Shown: one piece after another, positions 56,974 to 64,000 of the stretch
Layout: the number at the start of each line of letters is the position of its first letter
How positions within the stretch are numbered: the stretch's first letter is position 1
DNA from: an uncultured Endomicrobiia bacterium
GTDB taxonomy: Bacteria > Elusimicrobiota > Endomicrobiia > DTEH01
Direction: 5' to 3'
NCBI GenBank assembly: GCA_937936785.1
Contig: CALDDQ010000015.1
Coordinates: 1-64,000, forward strand
DNA length: 64,000 nucleotides
Made by a program: the position numbers and the translations under genes
The notes under the pieces: generated by a model
Database searches by the model: none
Told to the model about the DNA's origin: nothing
What the model saw: the letters and a program-made list of their open reading frames with translations, nothing else

Positions 56974-57696
56974 ATGAACTATATATTAACATGTGCTTAT
57001 AACGAAGAAAAAAATGTTTATGAACAAATAAATTCGTTACGTTGTGAGTTTAAGGATAAAAATTATAAAATAATTTTTGTCAACGATGGTTCAACTGATA
57101 ATACCAAAGAAATAGTTAACAGTCTTAAAAGTGATGATTTAATATTATTAAACCACAACAAAAATTTAGGTTTAGGTTGTGCAATAAAAACAGGTCTGCA
57201 ACATATATGTTCGTTTGCAGAAGAAAATGATGTTGTTATAACAATGGATGCTGATAACACACATGATGTTAAAATAATAAGGTTAATGATAGAAAAAATT
57301 AATTGTGGATATGACATAGTTATAGCATCTCGGTATGCAAATGGTGCAATACAGATAGGAGTAAGTATTTTAAGACGGATGTTGTCTTTTTTTGCAAACA
57401 AATTTTTTAAAATTATTTTTAACATACCTAATGTTAAAGATTATACTTCTGGTTACCGTGCATATAGTTATATTGTAATTAAAAAACTGTATGATAAAAA
57501 AGAAGAAAAACCTATAGAGGAAAAAAATTTTGTTATACAATTAGAACTACTAGTAAAAATGATTACCTTTAATCCAAAAATTGTAGAAGTTCCAATATTT
57601 TTAAGATATGATAAAAAATATGGAAAAAGTAAATTAAAAATTGTAAAAACAGCATTGTCATATATTAAATTCATAGTGAAAACAAATCTTTTATGA
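56974..57696 (+). CDS. glycosyltransferase family 2 (dolichol-phosphate mannosyltransferase-like)
   Basis: The 240-residue GT-A fold enzyme has AYNEEKNVYEQINSL, FVNDGSTDNTKEIV, the DXD-type TMDADNTHD, and a DYTSGYRAYS motif typical of DPM1-like transferases. It makes polyprenyl-phosphate-linked sugars. It overlaps the ROK gene by four bases. The missing C-terminal membrane helices fit a short DPM1 type. Confidence 0.85.
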   Translation: MNYILTCAYNEEKNVYEQINSLRCEFKDKNYKIIFVNDGSTDNTKEIVNSLKSDDLILLNHNKNLGLGCAIKTGLQHICSFAEENDVVITMDADNTHDVKIIRLMIEKINCGYDIVIASRYANGAIQIGVSILRRMLSFFANKFFKIIFNIPNVKDYTSGYRAYSYIVIKKLYDKKEEKPIEEKNFVIQLELLVKMITFNPKIVEVPIFLRYDKKYGKSKLKIVKTALSYIKFIVKTNLL

Positions 57697-58691
57697 AAGA
57701 AAAAATAGTTGCTATAGGGATAGACATTGGTGGAACAGAGATAAAGTATGGTTTGGTATTAAAAGAGAATAACGAGTATTACTTGATAAACCATGGTTCT
57801 GTTAAGACTCCGAAAAATGATGTAAAATCTGTAGTAGAGATTATTTTTATGGTAGTTGATAAATTACAAAAAGTTTATCCAAATATTGATGCTGTTGGTA
57901 TAGGAGTGGCTGGGATAGTAGACAATAACAGAGGCAAAGTTTTTTATGCACCAAATTTAAAATGGGAAAATATAAATCTTAAAAAAATTTTATTAAAAAA
58001 GATTAAAGTTCCTCTATTTATAGATAACGATGCTAATTTTGCTGCTATAGGGACTCATTCTTATGAATTAAAAAAAAGGTATAAAAACTTAGTTTGTTTA
58101 ACTTTAGGCACAGGTGTAGGTGGTGGAATAATTATTGATAACAAAATTTACAACGGTTATTTTGGTTTAAGTGGCGAGTTCGGTCATATGACGATATATC
58201 CTGATGGTGAAAGATGTAATTGTGGGAATAGAGGTTGTTTAGAAAGATATGTTGGAAGTCAGTGGTTTTTAAAAATGGCAATAAAAAAGATAAAAGAAAA
58301 TAAAGGTTTTCAATACAAACAAATTTTATCTTTAGTAGGGAATGATATTAATGCAATAACTACTAAAACATTATATCTTGCAGCAAGAAAAAATAATGTT
58401 TTTGCAAAAAATCTGTGGTCGCAATATGGTAAGTATTTGGGAATTTTGGTTGCAAATATTGTTGTAACAATAAATCCACAGATAATAGTTTTTGCTGGAG
58501 GTCTATCAGGTGCAAACAAATATTTCTTACCTTCCTTAAAAAAAGAAGTTAATAAAAGAGTTTTTCCATTAGTGACGAAATGTGGCAGTAATTTCTTTTC
58601 TATAGAAAAAGTAAAATATTATTGTTCTTCCAACACAAAAACATTAGGTATTTTAGGTGCTGCAATTTATACTATAGAAAATATTTTATGA
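57693..58691 (+). CDS. ROK family sugar kinase (glucokinase-like)
   Basis: The 332-residue kinase has IDIGGTEIKYGLV, a LTLGTGVGGGIIIDNKIYNG loop, and the ROK zinc motif CNCGNRGCLE with the preceding GEFGHM. It probably phosphorylates glucose or a related hexose. It overlaps both neighbours by four bases (ATGA), so glycosyltransferase, kinase and LptD-like gene form one translational unit. Confidence 0.88.
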   Translation: MKEKIVAIGIDIGGTEIKYGLVLKENNEYYLINHGSVKTPKNDVKSVVEIIFMVVDKLQKVYPNIDAVGIGVAGIVDNNRGKVFYAPNLKWENINLKKILLKKIKVPLFIDNDANFAAIGTHSYELKKRYKNLVCLTLGTGVGGGIIIDNKIYNGYFGLSGEFGHMTIYPDGERCNCGNRGCLERYVGSQWFLKMAIKKIKENKGFQYKQILSLVGNDINAITTKTLYLAARKNNVFAKNLWSQYGKYLGILVANIVVTINPQIIVFAGGLSGANKYFLPSLKKEVNKRVFPLVTKCGSNFFSIEKVKYYCSSNTKTLGILGAAIYTIENIL

Positions 58692-60637
58692 AATGGTTTG
58701 TCTTACCTACGAAAGTAATTATTATAACTGTCATATTTTTCATTAACATTTATGCAAAAGACAGTTTTGTTTTGAATGCAGAAAGTGTTGTATATGATGG
58801 TGAAAACAAGAAATTAATTGCTAAAACAGATGTTATTTTAAAATATAAGGATACAATAATAAAAACTCAAGAAGCTATTTACGATACTGAACGTGAGTTG
58901 GTATATACAACAACAGATACTGTTATTTATCGTGATAAAAATATTATAAATTTAAGTAATATGGTTTATGATATTACTACAGGTTCTATAACTGCAGAAA
59001 ATTTTTCTAGTTTTTTTGACCCATATTATTTTTATGCTGGAAGTTGTGTTATAAAAAAAGACAAATATATTTTGATAAACACAAAAGTTACACATTGTGA
59101 TGAACCAAATCCACATTATTATTTTGAAGGGAAAAAAGTTGTAGTATATCCAAAAAACAAAATTGAAATATATACTCCTAAAATTAAAATATTTGGGATA
59201 CCAATTTTATGGTTACCATACTATGAAATTTCATTAAAACATCGTCGTGATTGTATGATAATAGAACCTGGATACGATAGTTATAACGGTTCATATGCGA
59301 AGATTAGATATATTTATTCTTTGTCACAATCAAATTCTGTACATTTGTTATTAGATTTATTTCAATATCAAGGAGTTGGTACAGGGTTGGAGTATAGGTA
59401 TTATTCCACAAAACAAAGTGGCCTTTTTTATGCTTACTATATTAAACAACGGTCAGATAATAAAATTAGGTGGAATCTGTTATTTAATGATTCTCACAAG
59501 ATAAGTAATATGTGGACTATGCAAACAAGTTTAGAATTTTTAAGTGATCAGGATGTGTATTATTACTACAATAAAGAAAATTGGTATTTGTTAAGAAATG
59601 AAATTAATTCCAGCATATCTTTTATTCGTAATGCAAACAGGACAACCTTAAGGACAACATATTTACGAAAAGATGAATATGATTCTTTGACAGAAAAATT
59701 TGTTAATAAATATTATCAGATACCAGTGAATTTTATTTATTATCCAAGTAATATTGGAAAATTAACCATTATGGAAACATTTTCTTTCATCCCAACTTTT
59801 ATTGAATCAACCAACTACTATAACATTTATGTTGCTAATCAAATTTCAGCATTTTATCCGTTAAGAATATCAATATTTGCACTAACACCTAATTTGTATT
59901 TAACAACAAATTTTATTAAACCAGATCAATATAAAGATTTTTATTATTATAATGTTTATACATTTGTTTTTCCTTTAAGGTACAGAATAAGAAGTTTTGG
60001 TATAGCAGATATATCTTATAATTATGGCATAAAGTCGTTAAACAACAGTTTTTTGTTAGATGAGAGTTCTGATGGAGTAACAAAGAATAGTATAGTTCCA
60101 AGAATAGATCTTTTTTATAGGAGAAAGTATTTAAGAACATATTTTGAATATAACTTTTTAGTTAGAACAGGTGATTGGACAGATAATATTACTCCAATAA
60201 AAACAGATTTAGGAACAGATTTTGGTAATGTTGATATAAATTTACATACAAGGTTTAATGTTAAAAATAACGTAGTGGAAAACTCGCAGGTTTCGTTAGG
60301 ATATAAATTTAATTTAAGGAATCGTTTTGGAATAACCTATGTTAATGACATAAATAATCCTGAAACACATATAATACATACATCAGTTGATTTTGCACTA
60401 AAAAACTTGTGGCAATTTAGAATACAAACAGTAGGAAATTATGTTAAATATTATGATATTATAAATTCAACCTATGAAATTTATAGGAACTTACACTGTT
60501 GGGAGACAAAAATTGCATATTCTGACCGTAAAAATGTTCAAGAAATTTGGTTTTATATAGGATTTAGATTTAAATCTTCTTCAGAAGAAAGATTGGACCA
60601 TCTTGACAGACAGTATATGCCATGGCGTAATAAATAA
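58688..60637 (+). CDS. lptD: LptD-like outer membrane LPS assembly protein
   Basis: The 649-residue protein has a signal peptide, an N-terminal OstA/LptA-like beta-jellyroll (about 25-170, NAESVVYDGENKKLIAKTDV) and a long beta-barrel with many Tyr-rich strands (PILWLPYYEISLKHRRDCMI, LEYRYYSTKQSGLF). The start at 58688 overlaps the ROK stop; the longer frame from 58622 is rejected. It is shorter than E. coli LptD (about 780), as common outside Proteobacteria. Confidence 0.82.
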   Translation: MKWFVLPTKVIIITVIFFINIYAKDSFVLNAESVVYDGENKKLIAKTDVILKYKDTIIKTQEAIYDTERELVYTTTDTVIYRDKNIINLSNMVYDITTGSITAENFSSFFDPYYFYAGSCVIKKDKYILINTKVTHCDEPNPHYYFEGKKVVVYPKNKIEIYTPKIKIFGIPILWLPYYEISLKHRRDCMIIEPGYDSYNGSYAKIRYIYSLSQSNSVHLLLDLFQYQGVGTGLEYRYYSTKQSGLFYAYYIKQRSDNKIRWNLLFNDSHKISNMWTMQTSLEFLSDQDVYYYYNKENWYLLRNEINSSISFIRNANRTTLRTTYLRKDEYDSLTEKFVNKYYQIPVNFIYYPSNIGKLTIMETFSFIPTFIESTNYYNIYVANQISAFYPLRISIFALTPNLYLTTNFIKPDQYKDFYYYNVYTFVFPLRYRIRSFGIADISYNYGIKSLNNSFLLDESSDGVTKNSIVPRIDLFYRRKYLRTYFEYNFLVRTGDWTDNITPIKTDLGTDFGNVDINLHTRFNVKNNVVENSQVSLGYKFNLRNRFGITYVNDINNPETHIIHTSVDFALKNLWQFRIQTVGNYVKYYDIINSTYEIYRNLHCWETKIAYSDRKNVQEIWFYIGFRFKSSSEERLDHLDRQYMPWRNK

Positions 60638-60682
60638 ATACTATAGAAAATGTTAGTAATTATAGATTTTAAATGTAGTATT

Positions 60683-60692
60683 AGTGCGCACT
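60683..60692. promoter_or_regulatory. AGTGCGCACT palindrome before nrdR
   Basis: A perfect 10-base palindrome, unusually G+C-rich here, ends 11 bases before the -35 box of the nrdR promoter. Its position suits an activator or operator site. It does not match the NrdR box consensus that I know, so the regulator is unknown. Confidence 0.35.
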
Positions 60693-60703
60693 TGTTTCAA
60701 TGC

Positions 60704-60732
60704 TTGACAATAAAAAAATTTTTGTATATAAA
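60704..60732 (+). promoter_or_regulatory. nrdR promoter, probably leaderless transcript
   Basis: TTGACA at 60704-60709 and TATAAA at 60727-60732 are 17 bases apart. The -10 ends only nine bases before ATG 60742, so the transcript should begin within a few bases of the start codon. This also excludes the ATG at 60700, which lies upstream of the -35. Confidence 0.6.
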
Positions 60733-60741
60733 AATAAAAAT

Positions 60742-61236
60742 ATGAAATGTACTTATTGTGGTTATTCTGATACTCAGGTAATAGATACACGGTCAATAAA
60801 AAGTGCTTCTATTATAAAACGAAGAAGGTTATGTAAAAATTGTCGCCGTAAGTTTACAACTTATGAACGTATTGAAGAGATACCATTACGTGTTATTAAA
60901 CAGAATAATCAAAGAGAACCGTTTAGTGTAGAAAAGTTAAGAGAAGGAATTTTGCGTGCAGTTGAGAAACGACCAATAAGTTCAGAAACTGTTGAACAAA
61001 TTATAACAGAAGTTCAACAAGAAATTGCAGAAAAGTTTACTTTAGAAGTTCCATCAAAAACTATTGGTAAGATGGTTTTGGAACGATTATTTAGTTTAGA
61101 TCCAGTTTCTTATATAAGATTTGCTTCGGTATATTATCATTATGATAGCATAGAAAATTTTTTAACAGAAATTCGTAAATTACGTCGTGTGTACAAAAAA
61201 AAGAATAATATCCCAAAATTAAATTTTAAATCTTAA
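60742..61236 (+). CDS. nrdR: transcriptional repressor NrdR
   Basis: The 164-residue regulator of ribonucleotide reductase genes has an N-terminal zinc ribbon (MKCTYCGYSDTQVIDTRSI, CKNCRRKFTTYER) and an ATP-cone domain (about 50-140, REPFSVEKLREGILRAVEKR). It binds dATP/ATP. ATG 60742 is the family start and is nearly leaderless behind its promoter. No nrd gene is in the window. The GGDEF gene follows after seven bases. Confidence 0.95.
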   Translation: MKCTYCGYSDTQVIDTRSIKSASIIKRRRLCKNCRRKFTTYERIEEIPLRVIKQNNQREPFSVEKLREGILRAVEKRPISSETVEQIITEVQQEIAEKFTLEVPSKTIGKMVLERLFSLDPVSYIRFASVYYHYDSIENFLTEIRKLRRVYKKKNNIPKLNFKS

Positions 61237-61243
61237 ACAAATA

Positions 61244-62368
61244 ATGTTGGAAAACAAAATGGCACAAGATACTCATGCTGTAGAAGACTTATATGACGAA
61301 ATAAAATCCTATGGATTTAATATAGAGAGTATAGTTTCTGGAGATGTTTCTGCACCAAAAAATATTAAAGAAAAAGTTGACAAACTAATTTCTTTAGACC
61401 AAAATTTTTATACAAAATTATTACAACAGTTTGTTTCAGAAGATTTTGAAGAAGAAGAAGCGAAACGTTTATGGTTTGAGATTTTGTCTCACAAATATTC
61501 AATTTCAGAAAAACTTGGACGAAATGTTGGACTAAAAGTTGCATTATTAGATTATTTAGAGAATATAAAAGGTATAATAAAATCATCAAAAATTATTGAA
61601 GAGGAAGAATTTATAAAAACATTAAAAATGGCTACAGTAGATCCTTTGACAGGTTTATATAATAGACAACATTTTTTTGAATTAGTTAGAACAAGAATTC
61701 GTCAGGTTAAACTTTACAGTATTGCATTTCTTGATCTTGATGGTTTTAAACTATATAATGATGCAGAAGGGCATCAGGCAGGTGATTTGATTTTACAAGA
61801 GTTTGCTTTTATGTTAAAAAATAGATTTGGTTCGGAAAATAATATTGTTGGAAGGTATGGGGGAGATGAGTTTATTGTTTGTATGTTAGGTTTAGGGAAA
61901 GAGAAATCTCAGCAACAAATGGATGAATTTAGAATTTTAGTACAAGAACAATTTTCTGCAGTGAAAATTACTGTTAGTATTGGAGTTTGCGAATATCCTA
62001 ACGATGCAAAAGATTTATATGAACTTATTGCAAAATCAGACGAACTTTTGTATAGAGTGAAAGAATTTGGTGGTAACAAAGTTTTTAGGTTAAGAACCAT
62101 AGTTTTTGATTATTATCCACAACCAAATCAAAAATCTAAAGAAGTTTCTGTAGTTGGTGATTTTAATAACTGGGATCGTAAGCAAGGTATGATGGAGTTT
62201 GTTGAAAAAGAAAATAAATGGACAAAAAAGTTGTTACTTAAACCGGGCAATTATAGATATAAATTTTTAATAGATACAAACTTTTGGCAAGTGGACAAAA
62301 ATTCAACTAAGTTTTCAGATGATGGTTTTGGTGGGCAGTGTTCTGTTTTAACAGTATTAGAAAAATAA
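61244..62368 (+). CDS. diguanylate cyclase with C-terminal glycogen-binding (CBM48/AMPK-like) domain
   Basis: The 374-residue protein has an N-terminal helical region of unknown type (about 1-125), an intact GGDEF domain (LTGLYNRQHFFEL, then RYGGDEFIVCML), and a C-terminal domain at about 290-374. That domain reads EVSVVGDFNNWD, NKWTKKLLLKPGNYRYKFLID, matching AMPK/CBM48 glycogen-binding folds. No RxxD inhibition site precedes GGDEF. The start may also be ATG 61259. It follows nrdR by seven bases and precedes the histone gene. Confidence 0.87.
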   Translation: MLENKMAQDTHAVEDLYDEIKSYGFNIESIVSGDVSAPKNIKEKVDKLISLDQNFYTKLLQQFVSEDFEEEEAKRLWFEILSHKYSISEKLGRNVGLKVALLDYLENIKGIIKSSKIIEEEEFIKTLKMATVDPLTGLYNRQHFFELVRTRIRQVKLYSIAFLDLDGFKLYNDAEGHQAGDLILQEFAFMLKNRFGSENNIVGRYGGDEFIVCMLGLGKEKSQQQMDEFRILVQEQFSAVKITVSIGVCEYPNDAKDLYELIAKSDELLYRVKEFGGNKVFRLRTIVFDYYPQPNQKSKEVSVVGDFNNWDRKQGMMEFVEKENKWTKKLLLKPGNYRYKFLIDTNFWQVDKNSTKFSDDGFGGQCSVLTVLEK

Positions 62369-62401
62369 TAATATATTTTTAAAAATAGGGGGAATAAAAA
62401 G

Positions 62402-62584
62402 ATGTCTGAAATATTGGTAGTGGTAAGTAAAATAAAAAAAATGGTTAAAGAACAAGGATTAAGAACAGGAGAAGATTATATAACAAATTTGTCTGCAAAA
62501 GTAGAAGGTATGATTAAACAATCAGTAGAAAAAGTAAAATCAGAAGGCAAGAAAAAAACTCTTGGAGCGGAAGATTTGTTGTAA
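62402..62584 (+). CDS. bacterial histone (single histone fold)
   Basis: This 60-residue protein looks like the small bacterial histones typified by Bdellovibrio Bd0055. Helix 1 is ILVVVSKIKKMVKEQG (4-19). The RTGEDYITNLSAKVEGMIKQ helix (21-40) is the long central helix. The KKKTLGAEDLL end corresponds to the conserved K-T-x(3)-E/D-L close. A very strong Shine-Dalgarno (GGGGG at 62388-62392) suggests abundance, as expected for a DNA coating protein. No DUF1931 pseudo-dimer is formed; it is a single fold. Confidence 0.8.
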   Translation: MSEILVVVSKIKKMVKEQGLRTGEDYITNLSAKVEGMIKQSVEKVKSEGKKKTLGAEDLL

Positions 62585-62614
62585 AGCAATTTTTAGTGTT
62601 TAAAATAAAGTTTA

Positions 62615-62986
62615 GTGTTGCGGGTGAATAAATCATTAGGGTTGGGTGATATATTTTTAATTTTGTTTTTATTAGTATTTTCTGTTTATAGCTACACATA
62701 CATAACAAAATTTTTCATTTTGGTAGAAAATCTTCAACTAAAAATTTTTTCAGAAAAAAAAGAAGAAACTTTTCCGTTATTGAAAGATTTTGAGATTTTA
62801 AGAAATGGTGTTAGAATAGTAGTTCAAGGAAGAAAAGTTTTTGTATTGGAATCAACCTGTCAAAATAAGAATTGTGTAAAGATGGGAAAGATTAGCAAAG
62901 CAGGACAGTTTATAATTTGTGCACCAAATAAAGTTGTAATAAAAATAGTTTCACAGAACTTACCTATAGATACTTTAGGATTCTAA
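62615..62986 (+). CDS. NusG domain II-containing membrane-anchored protein
   Basis: The 123-residue protein has a transmembrane helix (residues about 10-33) and an external NusG-II-type domain with GRKVFVLESTCQNKNCVKMGKI and IICAPNKVVIKI. Family members sit beside Gx transporters and redox or isoprenoid genes, as here. The start is uncertain: GTG 62615, TTG 62618 and GTG 62624 are all in frame. Function unknown. Confidence 0.78.
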   Translation: MLRVNKSLGLGDIFLILFLLVFSVYSYTYITKFFILVENLQLKIFSEKKEETFPLLKDFEILRNGVRIVVQGRKVFVLESTCQNKNCVKMGKISKAGQFIICAPNKVVIKIVSQNLPIDTLGF

Positions 62987-62987
62987 A

Positions 62988-64000
62988 ATGCAAAATGAAA
63001 AAGAAGTTTTGGGTTATTATATTTCTATTGCTGCGTTGTTACAAATAATTGACAGTATGATTCCATATCCTGTTGTCGGAATAAAACTTGGGCTATCAAA
63101 CATTGTGACATTGTTTGTTTTGAACATTTTTGGTATTGTTCCTGCAATAAAAGTTGCACTGTTACGTCCTATAGTAGCGGGAATAGTGATTGGTAGTCTT
63201 GGTAATTCAATGTTTGTTATAAGTTTTTTTAGTTCAATTTTGTCAACAATTTTAATGGTTTTTGCATTTAGTTTATTTAAGAATATTTTTTCAAACATAG
63301 GAATAAGTATTATTGGTGCTGTAGGGCATAATCTGTCGCAATTAGTAATTGTGTATTTTATGTTCATATCAAATGAAACAGTATTTTTATTAGTGCCAAT
63401 TTTGATATTGATGGGAATAATATTTGGTTTTATAACTGGGTATCTTGTAAATGAAATAATTTCTATGGTGCCAAAAAATAAAAGTATAAAAAAAATATTT
63501 AATAAAGATACTATTGTAGAAAAATTAGATTCTTCAGTTTATGAAGGAAAATTATATTTTATACTTTTTTTTATAATAATATTAGCGATAGTATTAGGAT
63601 TTATCATTATAAAAGATATTAAGATGATAAGTTTTATATTTTTATTTTCTTTAATACTAAAAGGTGTAAATATGCTTTTTTTTGAAAAGATTAATTTGTT
63701 TAATAAAATTAATATAGTTAAAACAATAACACAAAATTCAAAATTAAAATTTTTTTTTGTAATGATGTTTGGGATATTTTTGATAAATATAATTTCTATA
63801 TTTTTATACAAACACTCTTTTGAACAATCGCAGTCTATTCTAAAAAATGTTTTAATATCAATTTTGAAACTTACAACATTTATTTTGTTGTTGGAAGAAT
63901 TGTTAAAATCAAAGTATTTGTATAATATATTAAAAAAGGTTCCAATGGTTTTTTATAGCATAAATCTGGTGAAACAAATTTTACCTGAAATAAAAATTGA
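62988..64000 (+). CDS. Gx transporter family protein with long C-terminal membrane extension (partial)
   Basis: The frame opens at ATG 62988, one base after the NusG-II stop, and runs off the window end without a stop; 337 codons are visible. The first 165 residues are the Gx_transp domain (IIDSMIPYPVVGIKLGLSN, LRPIVAGIVIG, GAVGHNLSQLVIVYFM), related to ECF substrate-binding proteins. After a Lys-rich linker a second hydrophobic part (YFILFFIIILAIVLGF) may be an EcfT-like region. The substrate is unknown. Confidence 0.78.
   Translation, partial: MQNEKEVLGYYISIAALLQIIDSMIPYPVVGIKLGLSNIVTLFVLNIFGIVPAIKVALLRPIVAGIVIGSLGNSMFVISFFSSILSTILMVFAFSLFKNIFSNIGISIIGAVGHNLSQLVIVYFMFISNETVFLLVPILILMGIIFGFITGYLVNEIISMVPKNKSIKKIFNKDTIVEKLDSSVYEGKLYFILFFIIILAIVLGFIIIKDIKMISFIFLFSLILKGVNMLFFEKINLFNKINIVKTITQNSKLKFFFVMMFGIFLINIISIFLYKHSFEQSQSILKNVLISILKLTTFILLLEELLKSKYLYNILKKVPMVFYSINLVKQILPEIKI

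Noticed and set aside
58622-58687. N-terminal extension of the LptD-like protein
   Set aside because: It would overlap the ROK gene by 70 bases and hide the signal peptide that begins at 58688.

Overview
The window is about 64 kb of very AT-rich DNA, well under one third G+C by eye. It is densely packed with genes on the plus strand, apart from a response regulator near 20 kb and a block at 42.3-47.3 kb. It encodes a diderm (Gram-negative type) bacterium: there is a TolC/RND efflux pump, a Tol-Pal cluster, an LptD-like protein, a PorV-like barrel and a type IV pilus secretin operon. TGA, TAA and TAG all act as stops. Strong Shine-Dalgarno sites occur before a minority of genes (rpsU, rplT, ybaB, pal, pilQ, the histone), while many genes start straight after A/T runs. 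Gene content resembles Elusimicrobiota/Endomicrobia-like or other deep diderm lineages, but no marker here settles the phylum. I see no CRISPR array, insertion sequence, prophage or rRNA.

Layout. 0-6 kb: a TetR-controlled tripartite efflux operon with a visible operator. 6-18 kb: housekeeping and small enzymes (RsmD-like methyltransferase, K+ channel, phosphoesterase, HAD phosphatase, Nudix, hydrolase, B12/radical SAM protein, macro domain, YbaB, ArgB-ArgD, beta-lactamase fold hydrolase, Xer recombinase, YbgA-like protein), ending in tRNA-Cys. 18-22 kb: PyrD, HisH, a lone receiver, a ZIP transporter and HisF. 22-28 kb: a consensus sigma-70 promoter driving a probable structured RNA, then HIT, S21, NIF3-like, DnaG, RpoD and L20. 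28-34 kb: a Trk/Ktr potassium system, a TPR protein, PheS-PheT and tRNA-Arg. 34-36.5 kb: a class II aldolase and a lone malonate decarboxylase alpha subunit. 36.6-41.4 kb: Pal, YbgF, a TolA/TonB-like protein, TolB and HtrA. 41.4-47.3 kb: a receiver protein with a degenerate GGDEF, converging on purA, a histidine kinase and a LysM-FecR protein. 47.4-50.8 kb: PorV-like barrel, an apparently exported isoaspartyl methyltransferase and Sua5. 50.9-60.6 kb: PilMNOPQ, an O-antigen-ligase-like protein, a glycosyltransferase, a ROK kinase and an LptD-like protein. 60.7-64 kb: NrdR, a GGDEF protein fused to a glycogen-binding module, a 60-residue bacterial histone, a NusG-II protein and a Gx transporter cut by the window end.

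Several modules concern the cell envelope (efflux, Tol-Pal, HtrA, LptD, pilus secretin with possible glycosylation, LysM-FecR sensor). The most unusual items are the bacterial histone, the diguanylate cyclase fused to a glycogen-binding domain, the candidate small RNA at 22.1 kb, the orphan MdcA, and a Pal protein whose peptidoglycan-binding Asp is a Cys. No gene-free stretch exceeds 300 bases.
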